DNA from: Rhizophagus irregularis
Lineage: Eukaryota; Glomeromycota; Glomeromycetes; Glomerales; Glomeraceae
NCBI RefSeq assembly: GCF_026210795.1
Contig: NC_089441.1
Coordinates: forward strand, 1,054,001 to 1,118,000
Length of the DNA stretch: 64,000 nucleotides
Direction of reading: 5' to 3'
Part shown: in pieces, positions 22,953 to 35,211 of the stretch
Layout of the letters: the number at the start of each line of letters is the position of its first letter
How positions within the stretch are numbered: position 1 is the first letter of the stretch
The notes under the pieces: model-generated
What the model saw: the letters and a program-made list of their open reading frames with translations, nothing else
What the model was told of the DNA's origin: nothing
Database searches by the model: none
Made by a program: the position numbers and the translations under genes

Positions 22953-23489
22953 ATGAAGCAATCTTGGGGATTCTTGATTGTGAGACATTATAACTATCAG
23001 TTTGAGAATTTCTATGCAACAGTTATCCAGCAAGCTTATAGGAATTACAAAAAAAGACCTAAATCTTTGGCAAAATGAGTTTGGGAGACGGTGAGGAATG
23101 ATAGTACTCCTGATGATATGAAGTTTTTAGGTATAAAAACTGAAGGATATAATCCTTCAGGACAAATTTGGTATGAGAAATATTGCTTTTCAGCAAAAAA
23201 TAGTTGGATATATAAAAAGAGAGCCCAATTATAGCAACAATTATCTTTTGCAACATTCATACTTGTTAAGAAATTATTATATCAGCAAGGCTATATAGTT
23301 ATTAGAGGTACATATTGGCTTGACATGTTAAAATGGCTACGGAATTCTGGATATTATAGTATTCATAAAAAGTATAATTATATATACTTTATCAGAATTT
23401 CAGAATATGAGGCATATAAGATTAAATCATCAGAAATGAAACTTATATGCGATTCACCATTAAAATACATATATCACAGACTTAGATGA
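22953..23489 (+). pseudogene. Unrecognised gene with stop codons
   Basis: One reading frame from the ATG at 22953 is coding-like but contains an in-frame TGA after KKRPKSLAK. It continues VWETVRNDSTPDDMKFLGIK to a TAG near 23235, then a shifted frame (LVKKLLYQQGYIVIRGTYW to LKYIYHRLR) ends at 23489. Aromatic and basic residues are abundant. No family is recognised. It may be a diverged tandem relative of the preceding gene, but I see no firm alignment. It is followed by sequence (23500-23720) with inverted accctgggtat/atacccagggt motifs. Confidence 0.45.
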
Positions 23490-23842
23490 TACCGTATATC
23501 ATGGGTCACAATACCCTGGGTATCTTGCAAATTTTGGGCATTTTGACCTGTATCTGGGGGTATATTATATGAGTGGGTACTATACATAGGAGGGGTACAG
23601 GATTTTTAAAATACCCAGGGTACTTGCCATGTATAATATCTGGGTATTGTAGATAATCACTATGATGTAATCTCTCGTTAAGAATTTCCAAATGTATCTT
23701 ATTTCTTATATCTTGATACTTTTTCAAGATATTTTACACAAAATTACTTATCTAAATACCCCTAATTCATACATAAAATGTCTTTATTTAATTTACGTGT
23801 CTTTATTTTATGCATTTTTTTTCTTTCTGCTAAAAGTAAAAT
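23490..23842. other. Non-coding stretch with inverted accctgggtat motifs
   Basis: About 23508-23530 (caataccctgggtatcttgc) and 23617-23635 (aaatacccagggtacttgcc) carry opposite-orientation copies of the same 11-bp core. Together with gggtaca and gggtac words, this suggests a small foldback element. No clean ends were found. Confidence 0.35.
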
Positions 23843-25217
23843 GGTAGTTATTGGCAACAAGAAAAATAAAAAAACACGCAATCATTTACTACAAAAGAAA
23901 CGAAAATAATGGAATGTATGGGAAAAATTAATGATAGTGCATTATTATGAAAATAATAATAAGAATATACGTGGAACTGCCAAAAGATTTGATATTCAGC
24001 CTAAACAACTGCGTGATTGGAAAAATAAAAAGGAACTTTATTAATAACTGCTTCTCATGTGGCTAAACTTCATTCAAATAAACCTGCCAAATATCCAAAA
24101 TTAGAAGATGATTTATTTGCATAAATAAGTAAAAAAAAGAGCCAATGGAAATGCCATTACTTGAAAATTAATTACCAATAAAGCCATTTCTTTATCCAAA
24201 AGTCCAGAATTATTAGCAAATAATTTGGGTATTGTTGGGTTCAAATTTTCTAATAAGTGGCTTGATGGATTTCTAGGAAGATATAACCTTAGTGAACGTC
24301 ATAAAATAACAGTAGCACAGCAACTGCCATTAGATTTAATTGAAAAGCAAAATATTTTTTTGAGTTATATTATGTACCTAAGAATTCACAATAAATATAA
24401 ACTAAAATATATAGGCAATATAGATGAAATGCCCATGTGGTTTAATTTGCCAAACAATACAACTATAAACCAAAAAGAAGCAAAAACAGTAAGTATTTGT
24501 ACAACTGGTCATGAACAATTATTATTTACAGTTATACTTGTATGTATGGCTGATGGTACGAAACTTCCTGCAGTTTGCATTTTCAAACTGAAAAATATTT
24601 TGAAAGAAAAATTTCCACACGGTATTTACATAAGAGCTAATGAAAAAGGATGGGTTAATAAACAGGAAATGTTGTGGTGGGTTGAAAACGTTTGGACTTC
24701 AAGGAACTGTTTTAGAAATCCACATTCTATGTTAGTATTAGATTCTTTTTGTGAGTATATAGTGAATTCTGTTAAAAATTGATTAGTAGAAAAAATACAA
24801 ACATTGCTATGATTTCTAGCAGTTGTACATCCAAATTGCAACCATTAGACATTGCAATTAATAAGAATTTTAAATCTAAGGTAATATTATTCGATCTTTT
24901 TACTTTAATTTTATTCTTATTAGTTATTAATATTAGTAAAATTATAGGTTAAAGATCGGTATAATAATTGGATGATATCAAATATTCATGCTTTTACTCT
25001 AGCGGGAAAGATTAAAAGACCTTTTTATTTAACAGTCACAATATGGGTTAAAGAGTTATGGGACGAAGTTGATGAAAATCTTATTCAAAGATCCTTTGAA
25101 AGTTGTGGAATTTTAACAAATATTGATAGTTCAGAAGATGATTGTATTTTTGATCATGATAGTTTATTGAATAGAGATAACAATAGAGCTCCGAACAGGT
25201 CAGCCAAATTCAGGTAA
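23843..25217 (+). pseudogene. Pogo/Tc5-type transposase pseudogene
   Basis: The order follows pogo-family transposases. A helix-turn-helix (KNIRGTAKRFDIQPKQLRDW, near 23950-24035) comes first, then a CENP-B/Tc5-like second DNA-binding region with broken frame (24040-24220), then the DDE_1 catalytic domain (24225 on). Catalytic acids are visible: GNIDEMPMW, MLVLDSFCEY, and LQPLDIAINKNF in a shifted frame near 24839-24862. This fits the DDD triad of pogo elements. A GTAATA...TTATAG segment (about 24882-24949) may be an intron. There are several stops (near 23910, 24040, 24127 and 24780) and frameshifts, so it is inactive. Terminal inverted repeats were not identified. A small MITE interrupts the C-terminal end. 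Confidence 0.75.
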
Positions 25218-25300
25218 CCTGACCTGACCTGACCTGAAAAAAAATTCAGGTCAGGTTTATCAATTAACCTGACCTGACCTGACCCATTCGGAGCTCTATT
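25182..25300. mobile_element. 119-bp MITE with 14-bp inverted repeats
   Basis: aatagagctccgaa (25182-25195) is exactly complementary to ttcggagctctatt (25287-25300). The interior is made of repeated aggtcaggtcaggt words in both orientations, so the element folds on itself. No target-site duplication is evident outside the repeats. The TAGAG start would fit hAT, but that is only a guess. Confidence 0.6.
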
Positions 25301-25385
25301 CACGTTTCTAAATAAATAATAGGAAATATTTATTAATAAGAAAAGGTAATATCAAACAAAATAATTTAATATTTGCATCACTTCG

Positions 25386-26745
25386 TCAGGAATTTGCGTG
25401 CCGCCTTCTTTTATCATTTTCTACCCAATTTGCACCTCGTCTTGCATTAAGAAGTTCCTCCCGTTGGTGCTGATGACGTTCATGAATGACATGTTTAATG
25501 ACGCCATCGGTCACTGGGAAGAACTTCTTATTAATTGATTTTTGAACAACCAGTATGATATTATTCACTTTTTTTCGTTGACTTTCAAAGGTTTTTTTCA
25601 TATTTAGACTTTTATCGTCTGGAAGTCAGTCTATTATTTCGACTATTTCACCTAATCGTGAGATTATCATAATTGATTAGCAACAATTTGGATAATTAAA
25701 ACTAATTAAAATAAAATACGGTTCATAATTGATTAGCAGCAATTCGGATAATTAAAACGAATTAAAATAAAATACAGTACTCTTAAAGCATTCCTCTGAT
25801 CCCTATTCATTTCTTCGTAATGAAGAAACGATGATGAATTTGAGGATGGCGCTGAATTTAAGGATGGTGCCGATTTTGAGGATGGTGAGGATGAAGTTGA
25901 TGAAGATGAAGAGGAAGAGGATGGGGATGGGGATGGAGATAGTCTGCTTCACACACTTTTTGACGATCCTGATATACCGTATTTTTGCACATATTTAGGC
26001 TTATTCAATAACCTGGTCACGTACTGGTTCTTTCGGCTCTTTGGACCTTGAGTTTCCAGATCCATGTTGAACCAGTCAATAATATTTTCTTTTGGATCAG
26101 TTACCTTCTGCTTTCCTTTCGTAACAGTCTTAAGCAGGCGAGTCAACTCCTCAACCTGCATCTGTAAAGCTACAAAAGGAAATCAGGTTAAAACTAAATC
26201 GATTTGTGATAGTTTTTTATATAACTACATACCGGATTTATTGGAATCATTATTTCTCTCATTCTGTTGAGTCGATTGGTCATTATTTCTCTCATTCTGT
26301 TGAATCGTATCATCATTTCCTTCGTCATCTTCGTCAACTAAATCAATAAAAATAGGCTTTTTGACTTTCATTATTTCACATCCTTTAGATTCGTGATATA
26401 TTGAATTCAATCGCGCATGATTAACATAAATTTTCAAAATATACCACTGTTTCCCTTGTCCTGAACAATGTCAATTAAAGCAGGCTTTGTTTTTTCGTAG
26501 GTTCTGATCGTCATCTTTTGTACGTCTTAACTCAGGATCACTTTCATTAGATATCGATTGTGAAGAATAAGTAATATATTAAGAAATTAAAGAATTGATA
26601 AAAATCAACCAAATTAAATTACCCTTGTTTGGTACTACTCTGCTTATCAGATTTTCTATCCAAATCACTATCTGAATGGTGACGTTTTTTAGATTTTTTT
26701 GACTTTTGTCTTTTTTATTTTTATTAGTCATATTTGAATGTATTT
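25386..26745 (-). pseudogene. Possible minus-strand accessory gene of the CACTA-type element
   Basis: Coding-like pieces run on the minus strand from an ATG at about 26731. A basic, Ser/Lys-rich start (KKRHHSDSDLDRKSDKQSS, one base out of phase with the ATG) is followed by 26437-26225 with IFIDLVDEDDEGNDD and a doubled NDQSTQQNERNND-like repeat. Then come 26161-25949 (VEELTRLLKTV...) and 25601-25386 (IHERHQHQREELLNARRGANW). GT/AG junctions near 26225 and 26165 suggest introns. It diverges from the transposase at 27321, as a second element gene might. No domain recognised, and the frames are not continuous. Confidence 0.35.
25671..25775. repeat. 56-bp tandem duplication
   Basis: Two units begin aattgattagca at 25671 and 25727 and match over about 49 bp with few differences (caatttgg versus caattcgg; actaatt versus cgaatt). 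AT-rich; function unknown. Confidence 0.75.
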
Positions 26746-26970
26746 ACAATTTTGGTAAATTTTTATGTATAGAATAATATAGGATTTTTTTACAAAAATT
26801 GGTAACGAGCGAGAAAGAAAAAAAAAAGTCTGTCTAAAAATTAGACTTATATATATATATTTATTTAATAGTTTAAAATAAACTTTTACGAACCATTGAT
26901 ATTTATGATTAAACTTAAATAAATCAATTTCATCAATTTTCACCGATTAATAAATAGTATAATATAAAAA

Positions 26971-27150
26971 TAAATTGTATCAAATTTTCGCAAGATTAAT
27001 AAATTATATACTATTGATATATTTAAAAAATAAATTGTATCAAATTTTTGCAAGATTAATAAATTATATACTATTGATATATTTAAAAATAAAAAAATAA
27101 ATCAATTGATATATTTAGAAATAAATTGTATCAATTTTCGCAATCTCTTT
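26971..27150. repeat. 60-bp AT-rich tandem repeat
   Basis: Two nearly identical 60-bp units (26971-27030 and 27031-27090) start taaattgtatcaaattt and include cgcaagattaataaatt. A shortened third copy follows near 27121-27150. They lie between the divergent minus-strand ORFs and the transposase, where a bidirectional promoter or subterminal region of the element would be. Confidence 0.75.
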
Positions 27151-27320
27151 ATTAACCGATTAAAATAAATAGTTTAATTTATCTAATTGTGGTAATATTC
27201 GCACAATTCAATTCTGATGTATACAATAATTAATCGCAAAGCCAATTAATCAAATTCTCTTGCGAACTAACTGATTGATGTATTTTGAGGAAATTTTGAT
27301 TACAAATTGACGGATTGAAG

Positions 27321-30300
27321 ATGATAAAATCAAAGAAAAATCACATTAATAAAAATCGTACAAAAGTTACTGATAGTGCACCTAAAACTAGAAAATTTGT
27401 CGAATGCAATTGTTTATTGCATTGTGGTGGTGATAAGTTAGTGGATCCCAGAACATTCAGAAGACATCAAGAAGAAGTTAACCGACTTCAAACAATTGCT
27501 TCTGGATCTCAGAGTTCTTCAAAACTAAAAGGTACCAGGAACGAACTGTATAGTGTAGAATCATCTCCAGATGAAAAAGGAAAAAAAAGAATTAGAGTGG
27601 TAGAGAATACATCAGATGATGATGTTGGCGATGATGATGATGATGGTGATGATGGTGATGAATCTCCCGATAAAAGAGGAAAAAGAAGAATTAGAGTGGT
27701 AGAATATTCATCAGATGATAATGATGAATCACCTCTAAGCGATAATGAACCAATGCCAGAGAGACCAGGAAGACGAAAGCGTACCAATAAGATTGACGAT
27801 ATGATTCCTGATGACGACGATAGTGATAGTTCTTTGACCGACAGGTCTTTAACAGAAAGTGACGATAACGAATCCTTGACAGAAGATGATGATGAGGCTT
27901 CTGAGGTATCTGGAGATGATGACTGTGGTTTAAGTGAAGATAAAGTTCCGATCGAACAATTTACAGCTCCTGATTTTGATGACTATGATTATGAATCAGA
28001 TCTTAGAAATCTTGACACAAACATTGACTTAACGATTCGTGGATACTTTTGTGGATATTCAAATATCAGGTGAGATTTCATCTTCCTGATGTCGCCATCG
28101 ATAAACTTATTAAATTTTTTAAGATAGTTTTATCAGATGCTGATAAATGATGATTTGAAAGATTTCCTACATCATCTTATTTGGCGAAAAAACTTTTAAA
28201 GATTGTTAAGCAAGAAAAGACATACGCAGTATGTCCAGATTGTAATACTTTGTATAAAGTTTCGGAAATTTTGACACAAAATCAAAATGTAGAGTTCAGA
28301 TGTACCCATGTGGAGTTTCTGAATCATCCAAAGCATAGCAAAAGACAAGCTTGCGGAGCAAAATTAACAAATAAGGTCCCGATAGTTAAGGGATTTGCCA
28401 GAAAACCTAAAATATTATTTCCGGTACCTTCTCTAAAGACCCAAATAATATCGATGTATCAGCGCCCGGGTTTTGTAGAGTTACTTTAAAAATGGACAAA
28501 TCGGGTTAATATAGCAAATTTATATACCGATATTTATGATGGAGAAGTATGGAAAACATTTCCGTCTTCCCTAGACAACCCAGATACTCGATTTTTTACA
28601 AATGAGACAGCCGATTCTAATCTTAGGATCATGATTAATTTAGACTGGTTCCAACCATTTAATTCGTTAGCTTACAGCTCTGGTGTTATCTATGGAGTCA
28701 TATGTAATCTTCCCTGTGATATTAGATTTAAACAAGAAAATATGCTATATCTTGGACTTCTATCAGGACCGGAAGAGGTAAAATTACACAAGATAAATCA
28801 TTATCTTAGTCCAATTGTTGACGAATTGTTAGAATTCTGGGATGGTGTTGATTTACCTTCTACCAATTTGCATTCAACTGGTAAAAGAATCCGGATGGTG
28901 GTAATTTGCTGCAGCAATGACATACCGGCTGCTAGAAAATTATGCGGTCATATTTCAGCATTAGTTGGCTGCCATCGATGCTATAAAATAGCTAACATCA
29001 ACAGAAGAAAGCTTAATTACGGAGGGTTTAATGACATGACCGAGTGGTTCGTGCAAAAAGATCTAAATGAACATTGACACAATGCCAAACGTTGGCGGTT
29101 GTGTAAATCTAAGTACGAAAAAAAAACATGTTTCCGAAACTCACGTACGTTGGTCAGAGTTGTTAAGATTGCCGTATTTCAACCTGATCAGATTTCTTGT
29201 GGTTGATCCAATGCATAATTTATTTTTGGGAATCGCGCATTGGATCGTAAAAAGGTTGTGAATAGATGGCGGAAAAATAACAAAAACCTATCTTAAATTG
29301 ATGGAAAAAAGAGCAAAAAAGATCCAAGTTCTGGTTGATTTAGGAAGAATACCTTCTAAAATAGCAACTGGAGAAGGATTTTCTGGATATACAGCTGATC
29401 AATGGAGGTCGTTTATTATGATTTATGCAACACCGATTATGTGGGATCTTTTGGACGAGGCTGATCGGAAAATTTTAGCAAATTTTGTAAGAGCCTGTAC
29501 TTTGCTTGTTTGTCGAATTGTTAACAAAAGCGCATTGCTCAAAGCTCATTACCGACTGCACCAAGTAGCTCGTTTAATTGAGGAAAATTACGGACAGGAG
29601 AAAATAACTCCAAATATCCATTTATCTCTCCACATCGTTGAATGTTGCCAAGATTATGGACCGCTTTATTCATTCTGGTATTATTCATTTGAACGAATGA
29701 ATGGCGTATTAGGTAAAACACGTTGATTGTTGAAAATCAAAATTTCTAATTGGCAAATTGGTAATGGATAAACTTATTGTTTAAATAGGTTCCCTTCCTA
29801 ATAGTAAATGTACTATTGAATTAGAATTGTTGCAAATCATCGTGCAAAATTCGCGGTTAGACAGCTTAATATCTGCCCAATCGGATAATGCAAAATTGAT
29901 GAATGCATTACCTTTGGTTCAATCTCGATTAACAACTGGAAGTTTAGCAGCTTATGATGGGTTTGATTTTAATGAACTTTACCATTTTATGCAAAATTTT
30001 CATCAAAATATTGATAACACGATTACTACTGGTAGCGAAGAATTTCCAGGAGAGATGCTTACTCCAAGAAATCGAGTATCGTTACCAAATGCCACATATG
30101 AACTATTGGTGAAATATTATAATGATATATACGATTAGAATTTTACATCAATTGCTGATTTAGCTTCAAGTGATTTATCGTCAGGAGATTCCAATCAATC
30201 AATCGTTGTATTACCAATCGTAACCCAGTTTGGTCGTATTCGGATTGCTGCCAAAATTTTTGGGTCAAAAAGTGCACCCTAATATCAAAGAAGTTCATAT

Positions 30301-30663
30301 ATTCTGGCCAAATTTATACAGGACAATGAGTCCATAGACATTTACCCTGGTCATGTTCAGTATTATTTCGAGCATACAGTTCAGCTGCCAATCGGTTCTA
30401 AGATGCATCAGCTCGCTTTTGTCAACTGGTATTTATAAGCACCAAATGAGAAAACAAGGTTTCATTGCAGAATCGGCAATTGGGATGATAAAAGTTGCAA
30501 CGTTGAATTGTGGAAATATGATTTCCACGAATTATCTAGAAATGCCATCATGCCGATTCATAACATATACAGTCGATTCTTACCTAGCAAATTTACAGTT
30601 GGCACACGAAATCCAACTACTTATATGGCAGTCATACCAATTAATAGACAATTTCATTTGTAA
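27321..30663 (+). pseudogene. Plavaka/CACTA-type (Tnp2-like) transposase, decayed
   Basis: I start at the ATG at 27321. Order of parts: a zinc-binding N-terminus (CNCLLHCGGDKLVDPRTFRRH), a long Asp/Glu/Ser-rich acidic linker (to about 28000), a second Cys/His cluster (CPDCNTLYKV, CTHVEF), TDIYDGEVW, and the family hallmark LDWFQPFNSLAYSSGVIYGV near 28640-28690. Then VVDPMHNLFLGIAHWI, WYYSFERMNGVLG, and a C-terminus ending VIPINRQFHL at 30660. A GTAAAA...AAATAG intron (about 29713-29789) joins in frame. In-frame stops occur at about 28147 and 28150 (tandem TGA), 28487, 29260, 30136, 30280 and 30435, and a frameshift lies near 29070. The whole length of the protein is present, but it is dead. 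Confidence 0.8.
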
Positions 30664-30714
30664 TAAAACAGAGTTCATTTATGTTTAAAATAAAAATAAA
30701 TTTATAATTTACTA

Positions 30715-31470
30715 ACAATCGGATTACAATTTGTTTTAAATTTATAAATTACTAACAATCGGTCACTATTTGTTTTAAAGAAAGCAATCGGTAAATTTAA
30801 ACTAAAAGATAGTTATCAATCAGGTATTAACCTGATTGATACCCGATTGAAGTGTACACCAATTTCTAACTATTGAATAAATCAGGTGACCGATCAAAAA
30901 AAAAGTTACCAATCGGGTAGATACCCGATTGGTCAGCGTTTTACCTGTGAGAATTATTGTGATATAACTGCGGATGACTGCATATGAAAAATTCAAAAAA
31001 TGAGTTTGACAGTTCAGGAAGATATTACCATGCATATGACTGCGTATGAAAATTTCATACGCAGTCGAAAAATGAATTAGGTGGTCCATTATTTTCGCAA
31101 ATAGCTGTAAGTAGTCCATTATTTCGCAAATATCTGTAATCTGTATCAATCGGACATATGCCTGATTGGTACCCGATTGACAATAATTCGACCTGCTGAT
31201 AGCTGATTGATAACTGATGGTCAACAATATCCAATCGGCAACCAATCGGTCAACTTCCAATATAGATGACAGATGGCTAATTGTTTACCGATTGTTAAAC
31301 TGGCACCAATCAGTCACCAATTGGCACCAATCAGTCATACAACTGATGTGTAGCCGATTGAAGTAAATGCCTGATTGATGACCGGTTGGTATCTGAATGA
31401 ATAAATCAGTAATAGATCAGCTACCAATAAGGTACCAATCAGTTATATAACCGATTGATGACCGGTATAT
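30715..31470. repeat. Subterminal motif field (caatcgg / ccgattg)
   Basis: The words caatcgg, caatcag, ccgattg and tgattg occur more than twenty times in both orientations, often as close inverted pairs such as caatcgggtagatacccgattg near 30915. Clusters of short degenerate motifs just inside the ends are typical of CACTA elements, where they bind the element's accessory protein. The field follows directly after the transposase end at 30663. The true terminal repeat was not found. Confidence 0.6.
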
Positions 31471-31503
31471 TATATTTCGACCTGTGTTAATCCAAGCCAG
31501 CTT

Positions 31504-33903
31504 ATGGAGAGCTTTACTTCAAATTATATAATAATAATGAAGTATGCAAATAAAAGTAATTTAAGAGGGTGCTTGACAGATTTAACAAATAATTGGGAAC
31601 AAAGATTATATAGTTTGTATAAAATTATTGCTGGTCTTAATAATCTTCATAAAGAAGGTCTCATTCATTGTAATCTTCATGACGGTAATATATTATGTAA
31701 TCAATATAAAAATGTTTGTATTAGTGATTATTTAGGGTCATATCAATTTGCAAAATCTTTATTAAAAAAAATAATATATATGGTGTTATACCATTTGTGG
31801 TACCTGAAGTTTTAAGAGGCAAACCCTGTACTCCAGCTAGTGATATATATAGTTTTTCTATAATTATGTGGGAATTTACATCTGGAATTCCACCATTTAA
31901 TGATAGAGCACACGATATTCAACTTGCTTCAAGTATTTGTAAAGGTGAACGTTCTGAAATTATTGAAAATATTCCACAATGTTATATAGATTTGATGAAA
32001 AAATGTTGGAACAAAAACCCATCAAAAAGACCATCTGCATCAGAAATTTTAGATACTATTGAAAAATGGATTATTCTTCCTTCTAATATGAAGATTAAAG
32101 ATATTAATGATGAAGAATTAAAAAGTAATATTATGAAATTTATAAATGCACCAATTGGACATAGAAATCTCATTACTAAAACTCATCCACAAGCATGTTA
32201 TACAAGTCAAATACTTGGTTTCACTAGTGAGAAATTAAATGAAATTCTAGAAGAATATTTAAAATCAAAAATTTTTGAAGCGAAACAAAAAGAAGAGGAT
32301 GCTGAGAAGAAACTTATTATATTAGAAAATGTTGCTGAAATTTATTATCAAAGTTCTCAAAATGAGTTAAAAGAAATGTATTTAGCATACCAAAATATTA
32401 AATTGGAATTACATACAGTCAAACCTTTATATAACGATATGTCGGGACATATATGAAATTTTTAGAAAATATCATTATATCAAAGTTATATACCAATATT
32501 TATATGTCCTCACATATAGTGGGAAAATAAAATTTTATCAGTATAACAAGTTTTTAATAGTATATCGGTATATCGAATATTGGTATATCGAGGTTAGACT
32601 GTAGTTAGTTTAAAACAAAAAAATTTTCAATTGGAACAAAATTATCAAAATTTGAGGCTTAGTTCAGCTGTACAAATTAGAGAATTTACAGAAAAAGAAA
32701 ATACTTTACAGGATCAAATTATTTGTCTGCAAAATGAAAAAAATGAAAAGAAAGCCTTAGCTGGTAATTTAACTGAACAGTTGGAATAAAATAAACTAAC
32801 TAACCGGCAAGTTCAAATCCAAATCAATCAGTTAGAGCAAGAAAAAATGAATCTGCAAGAAAAATTAGCCCAAACAGAAGCTAATATTCAAGAATTAAAA
32901 TTTCAGCAAGAAAGCTTAATTGGACAAAAAGAGCAATTAGAAAATAAACTTAGTCAATCGCAAGTTAATTGTGAGCAGATAGAAAAAGAAAAAATGAGAT
33001 TGCGTAATATGTTAGAAGGTCTCTCATAAGACCAAAAGCTTACTATTAAATTGAAAGCCAAGTTGGAAAAAGAACTTGCTCAATTAGAACAAAAATTGAT
33101 CAATGAAGAACAAATCAAAGAGCAATTGACCCAAGCTTTACAGATTAAGGAAGATAAAATAAATGAATTAGAACAAAAATTAATTGGTCTTGATTATGAG
33201 CATATTAAAAAGCTGAATAATAGAAGAAAAAAACTAAATGAAGTTGAAAAGGAATTAGTAAATAAATTAACTAGTGGAGAAAATACTAAGAATATTCATA
33301 AAGAAAAAGAAGCTAAACAAAAAGAGAGAAATGAACTCAAACAGGAATTATCAAGAACTTCAGCTTGCTTCTTATAATGCCAATAGAAAAAAATTGGTTT
33401 TCAATCAAGTTAACAATTTTCTGAAAGCCAAGGGTGATTTCTTAGCTTTACGAGAAGAAGCTATTAGAAAGCTACAAAATTGTTATACTAGTAAAGAAAG
33501 AAATACTATTAGAATTACTAGAGATATGGTTAGTGTGGAAGATAAAATCTCTAAAATAAATGTTGTTAATAGGCATACTAAAGAATTTCAAAATATTCTC
33601 ATAAAATATAATAATGGATTAATACAGCTGAACAAAAAGTATTACTCCTTAAAGAATATTGTTCAAGAAAATAAAGATTTGAAAATTAGTCCTATGATTA
33701 AAAATATTCTTAAGTTGGATTCTTTTAGTCTTGATAGACACAATATTTTTAGATTTGCTACTAATTCCCAAGAAGGAGCTAGAACTCAATTGAATTCTAG
33801 CATGATGGCAGAAGATATAAATTCATTAAGAAAGAATTTGAATGAATTGAAATCAGAATTGAAACAAGAAAAAAAAGAATTAAATAATTTAACAACAGAC
33901 TAG
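31504..33903 (+). pseudogene. Protein kinase-like protein with coiled-coil tail, broken
   Basis: The N-lobe is missing. From 31504 the C-lobe reads IIMKYANKSNLRGCL, then HCNLHDGNIL and CISDYLGS, where an active kinase has HRD/HxD and DFG-like acids. The catalytic Asp is Asn here. A frameshift near 31770 precedes APE-region VPEVLRGKPCTPASDIYSF, then the MWEFTSGIPPF and PSKRPSASEI motifs. After a mariner-type MITE (32416-32601), a long coiled coil resumes (32617-33903) with heptads rich in Gln, Glu, Leu and Lys. It has stops at about 32788 and 33027 and a frameshift near 33350. A kinase followed by such a tail is seen in expanded Rhizophagus families, so I read this as one former gene. It may formerly have extended left into 31470. 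Confidence 0.65.
32416..32601. mobile_element. Mariner-type MITE, 186 bp, inside the kinase gene
   Basis: Ends cagtcaaacct (32416) and aggttagactg (ending 32601) are imperfect inverted repeats, with further complementary tatataacgatat/atatcgaggtt sequence inside. TA is found on both sides (32414-32415 and 32602-32603). It interrupts the reading frame between the kinase C-lobe and the coiled coil. No ORF. Confidence 0.75.
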
Positions 33904-35046
33904 AATCAACCTGATGGATTACAGTACAATTCACAAATGAATTGAAACGAGCAACTTAAGTATTTATTAAGACACATAATTTAGAATTTATTGAACATTA
34001 TATATAGTCTAGTTTTAGGAATATATAGTATATATTAAATTATCATATATTTTTCATATTTTTTTATTAAATTATTTTATATCTTTTTATTAAATCATTA
34101 TATATATACTGTATATATTTGTTAGTGTATTAAAGAAGTTTTAATAAAAAAACATTAAAAACTTTTTTAATATGATAGAAGAATTTTTTTGATAACAAAG
34201 TGGTAAAAATGGTTTACTTATCCTAGCCGGGTCAATAAATTGTGATTCCGAAATTTATAGTTTATATAATTGGCCAATAAAAATGATTTAACTGTTAATA
34301 TCAAATGATAACTCACGTTATTTAAATTGCAAACTCAATACATACTAGAGCATTCACATTTAGTAATTTATCAAAACCCATTAATATTAATTCATCTAAT
34401 CTTACTTTATATCTTAATGATGAAGAAATAATTGTCCGAAGCGTTAGCGAAGGACTATTTACCATACTGAACTAGCAAAATTTGTTTGTACCTGTCACAA
34501 TCGACAATTTTATTTCCTTTTTTTTTGAATATGTATCACACGTAGATCACGTAAACACTTGCGAGTTATGTAACGCGAAGGATAATTTCCACGGTCCATC
34601 CTTCAATTATGTAACGAGAAATCATTTTTTACACTATGGAAGACAATTATTATGATTGATATATACTGAATTTGTATCTTTATCAGAAATTTTTAATTAT
34701 TTATATTCAGATTCTACTTAGATTTCGTTATTTATACTCATTTTCATATTCTATATTTTATTAGGAATAAGTTTATTCCAAATTTGTAAGAAGGGGATTT
34801 ACGTTCGCTAAAAAAAAAATTGGTGCTAGTGCGTTACTCCACCGTTTACACAATTATGTGATCATAATTATACCTAAATGCGTAAAAATTGTGTAATGGC
34901 AGGGATAACTAAACCAATTATGGGACTTATGTATAAATAACGGTAAATAATGGTAACATACAGTAATTTCTTTAAATCAATATAAACTTTGTAATATCAT
35001 AGAGCAAACATTTCTTTTGTAAATAAAAGACAAGTATATATATGTT
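33904..35046. other. AT-rich intergenic region
   Basis: No ORF with a recognisable motif. A 34810-34825 run of a and several tattata stretches are present. It ends at a GC-rich foldback. Confidence 0.45.
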
Positions 35047-35181
35047 GTGCGTCAGATGCCGATTTGCGTCAGATGACGCCGGCCTACATTATCGGCCCAA
35101 TATTGCCCAATATAATGCCTTAAGTGAGTTGGCCAGCATTACTAGGCCAGCCGTCATCTGACGGTTCTCGGCATCTGACAA
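35047..35181. mobile_element. Small GC-rich inverted-repeat element
   Basis: Left end gcgtcagatgccgatttgcg and right end (complement) tgtcagatgccgagaacc continue as imperfect inverted repeats of about 37 bp (both reach gtcagatgacg and ggcct). The unit is much richer in G+C than the surroundings. No ORF. No clear target-site duplication, so the class is open. Confidence 0.6.
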
Positions 35182-35211
35182 TAATATCATGATTTTTTAA
35201 AGATATCGCAA

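Noticed and set aside
30715-31470. CRISPR-like array
   Set aside because: The repeated words are 7-9 bp, in both orientations and unevenly spaced, unlike CRISPR repeats. They fit CACTA subterminal motifs.
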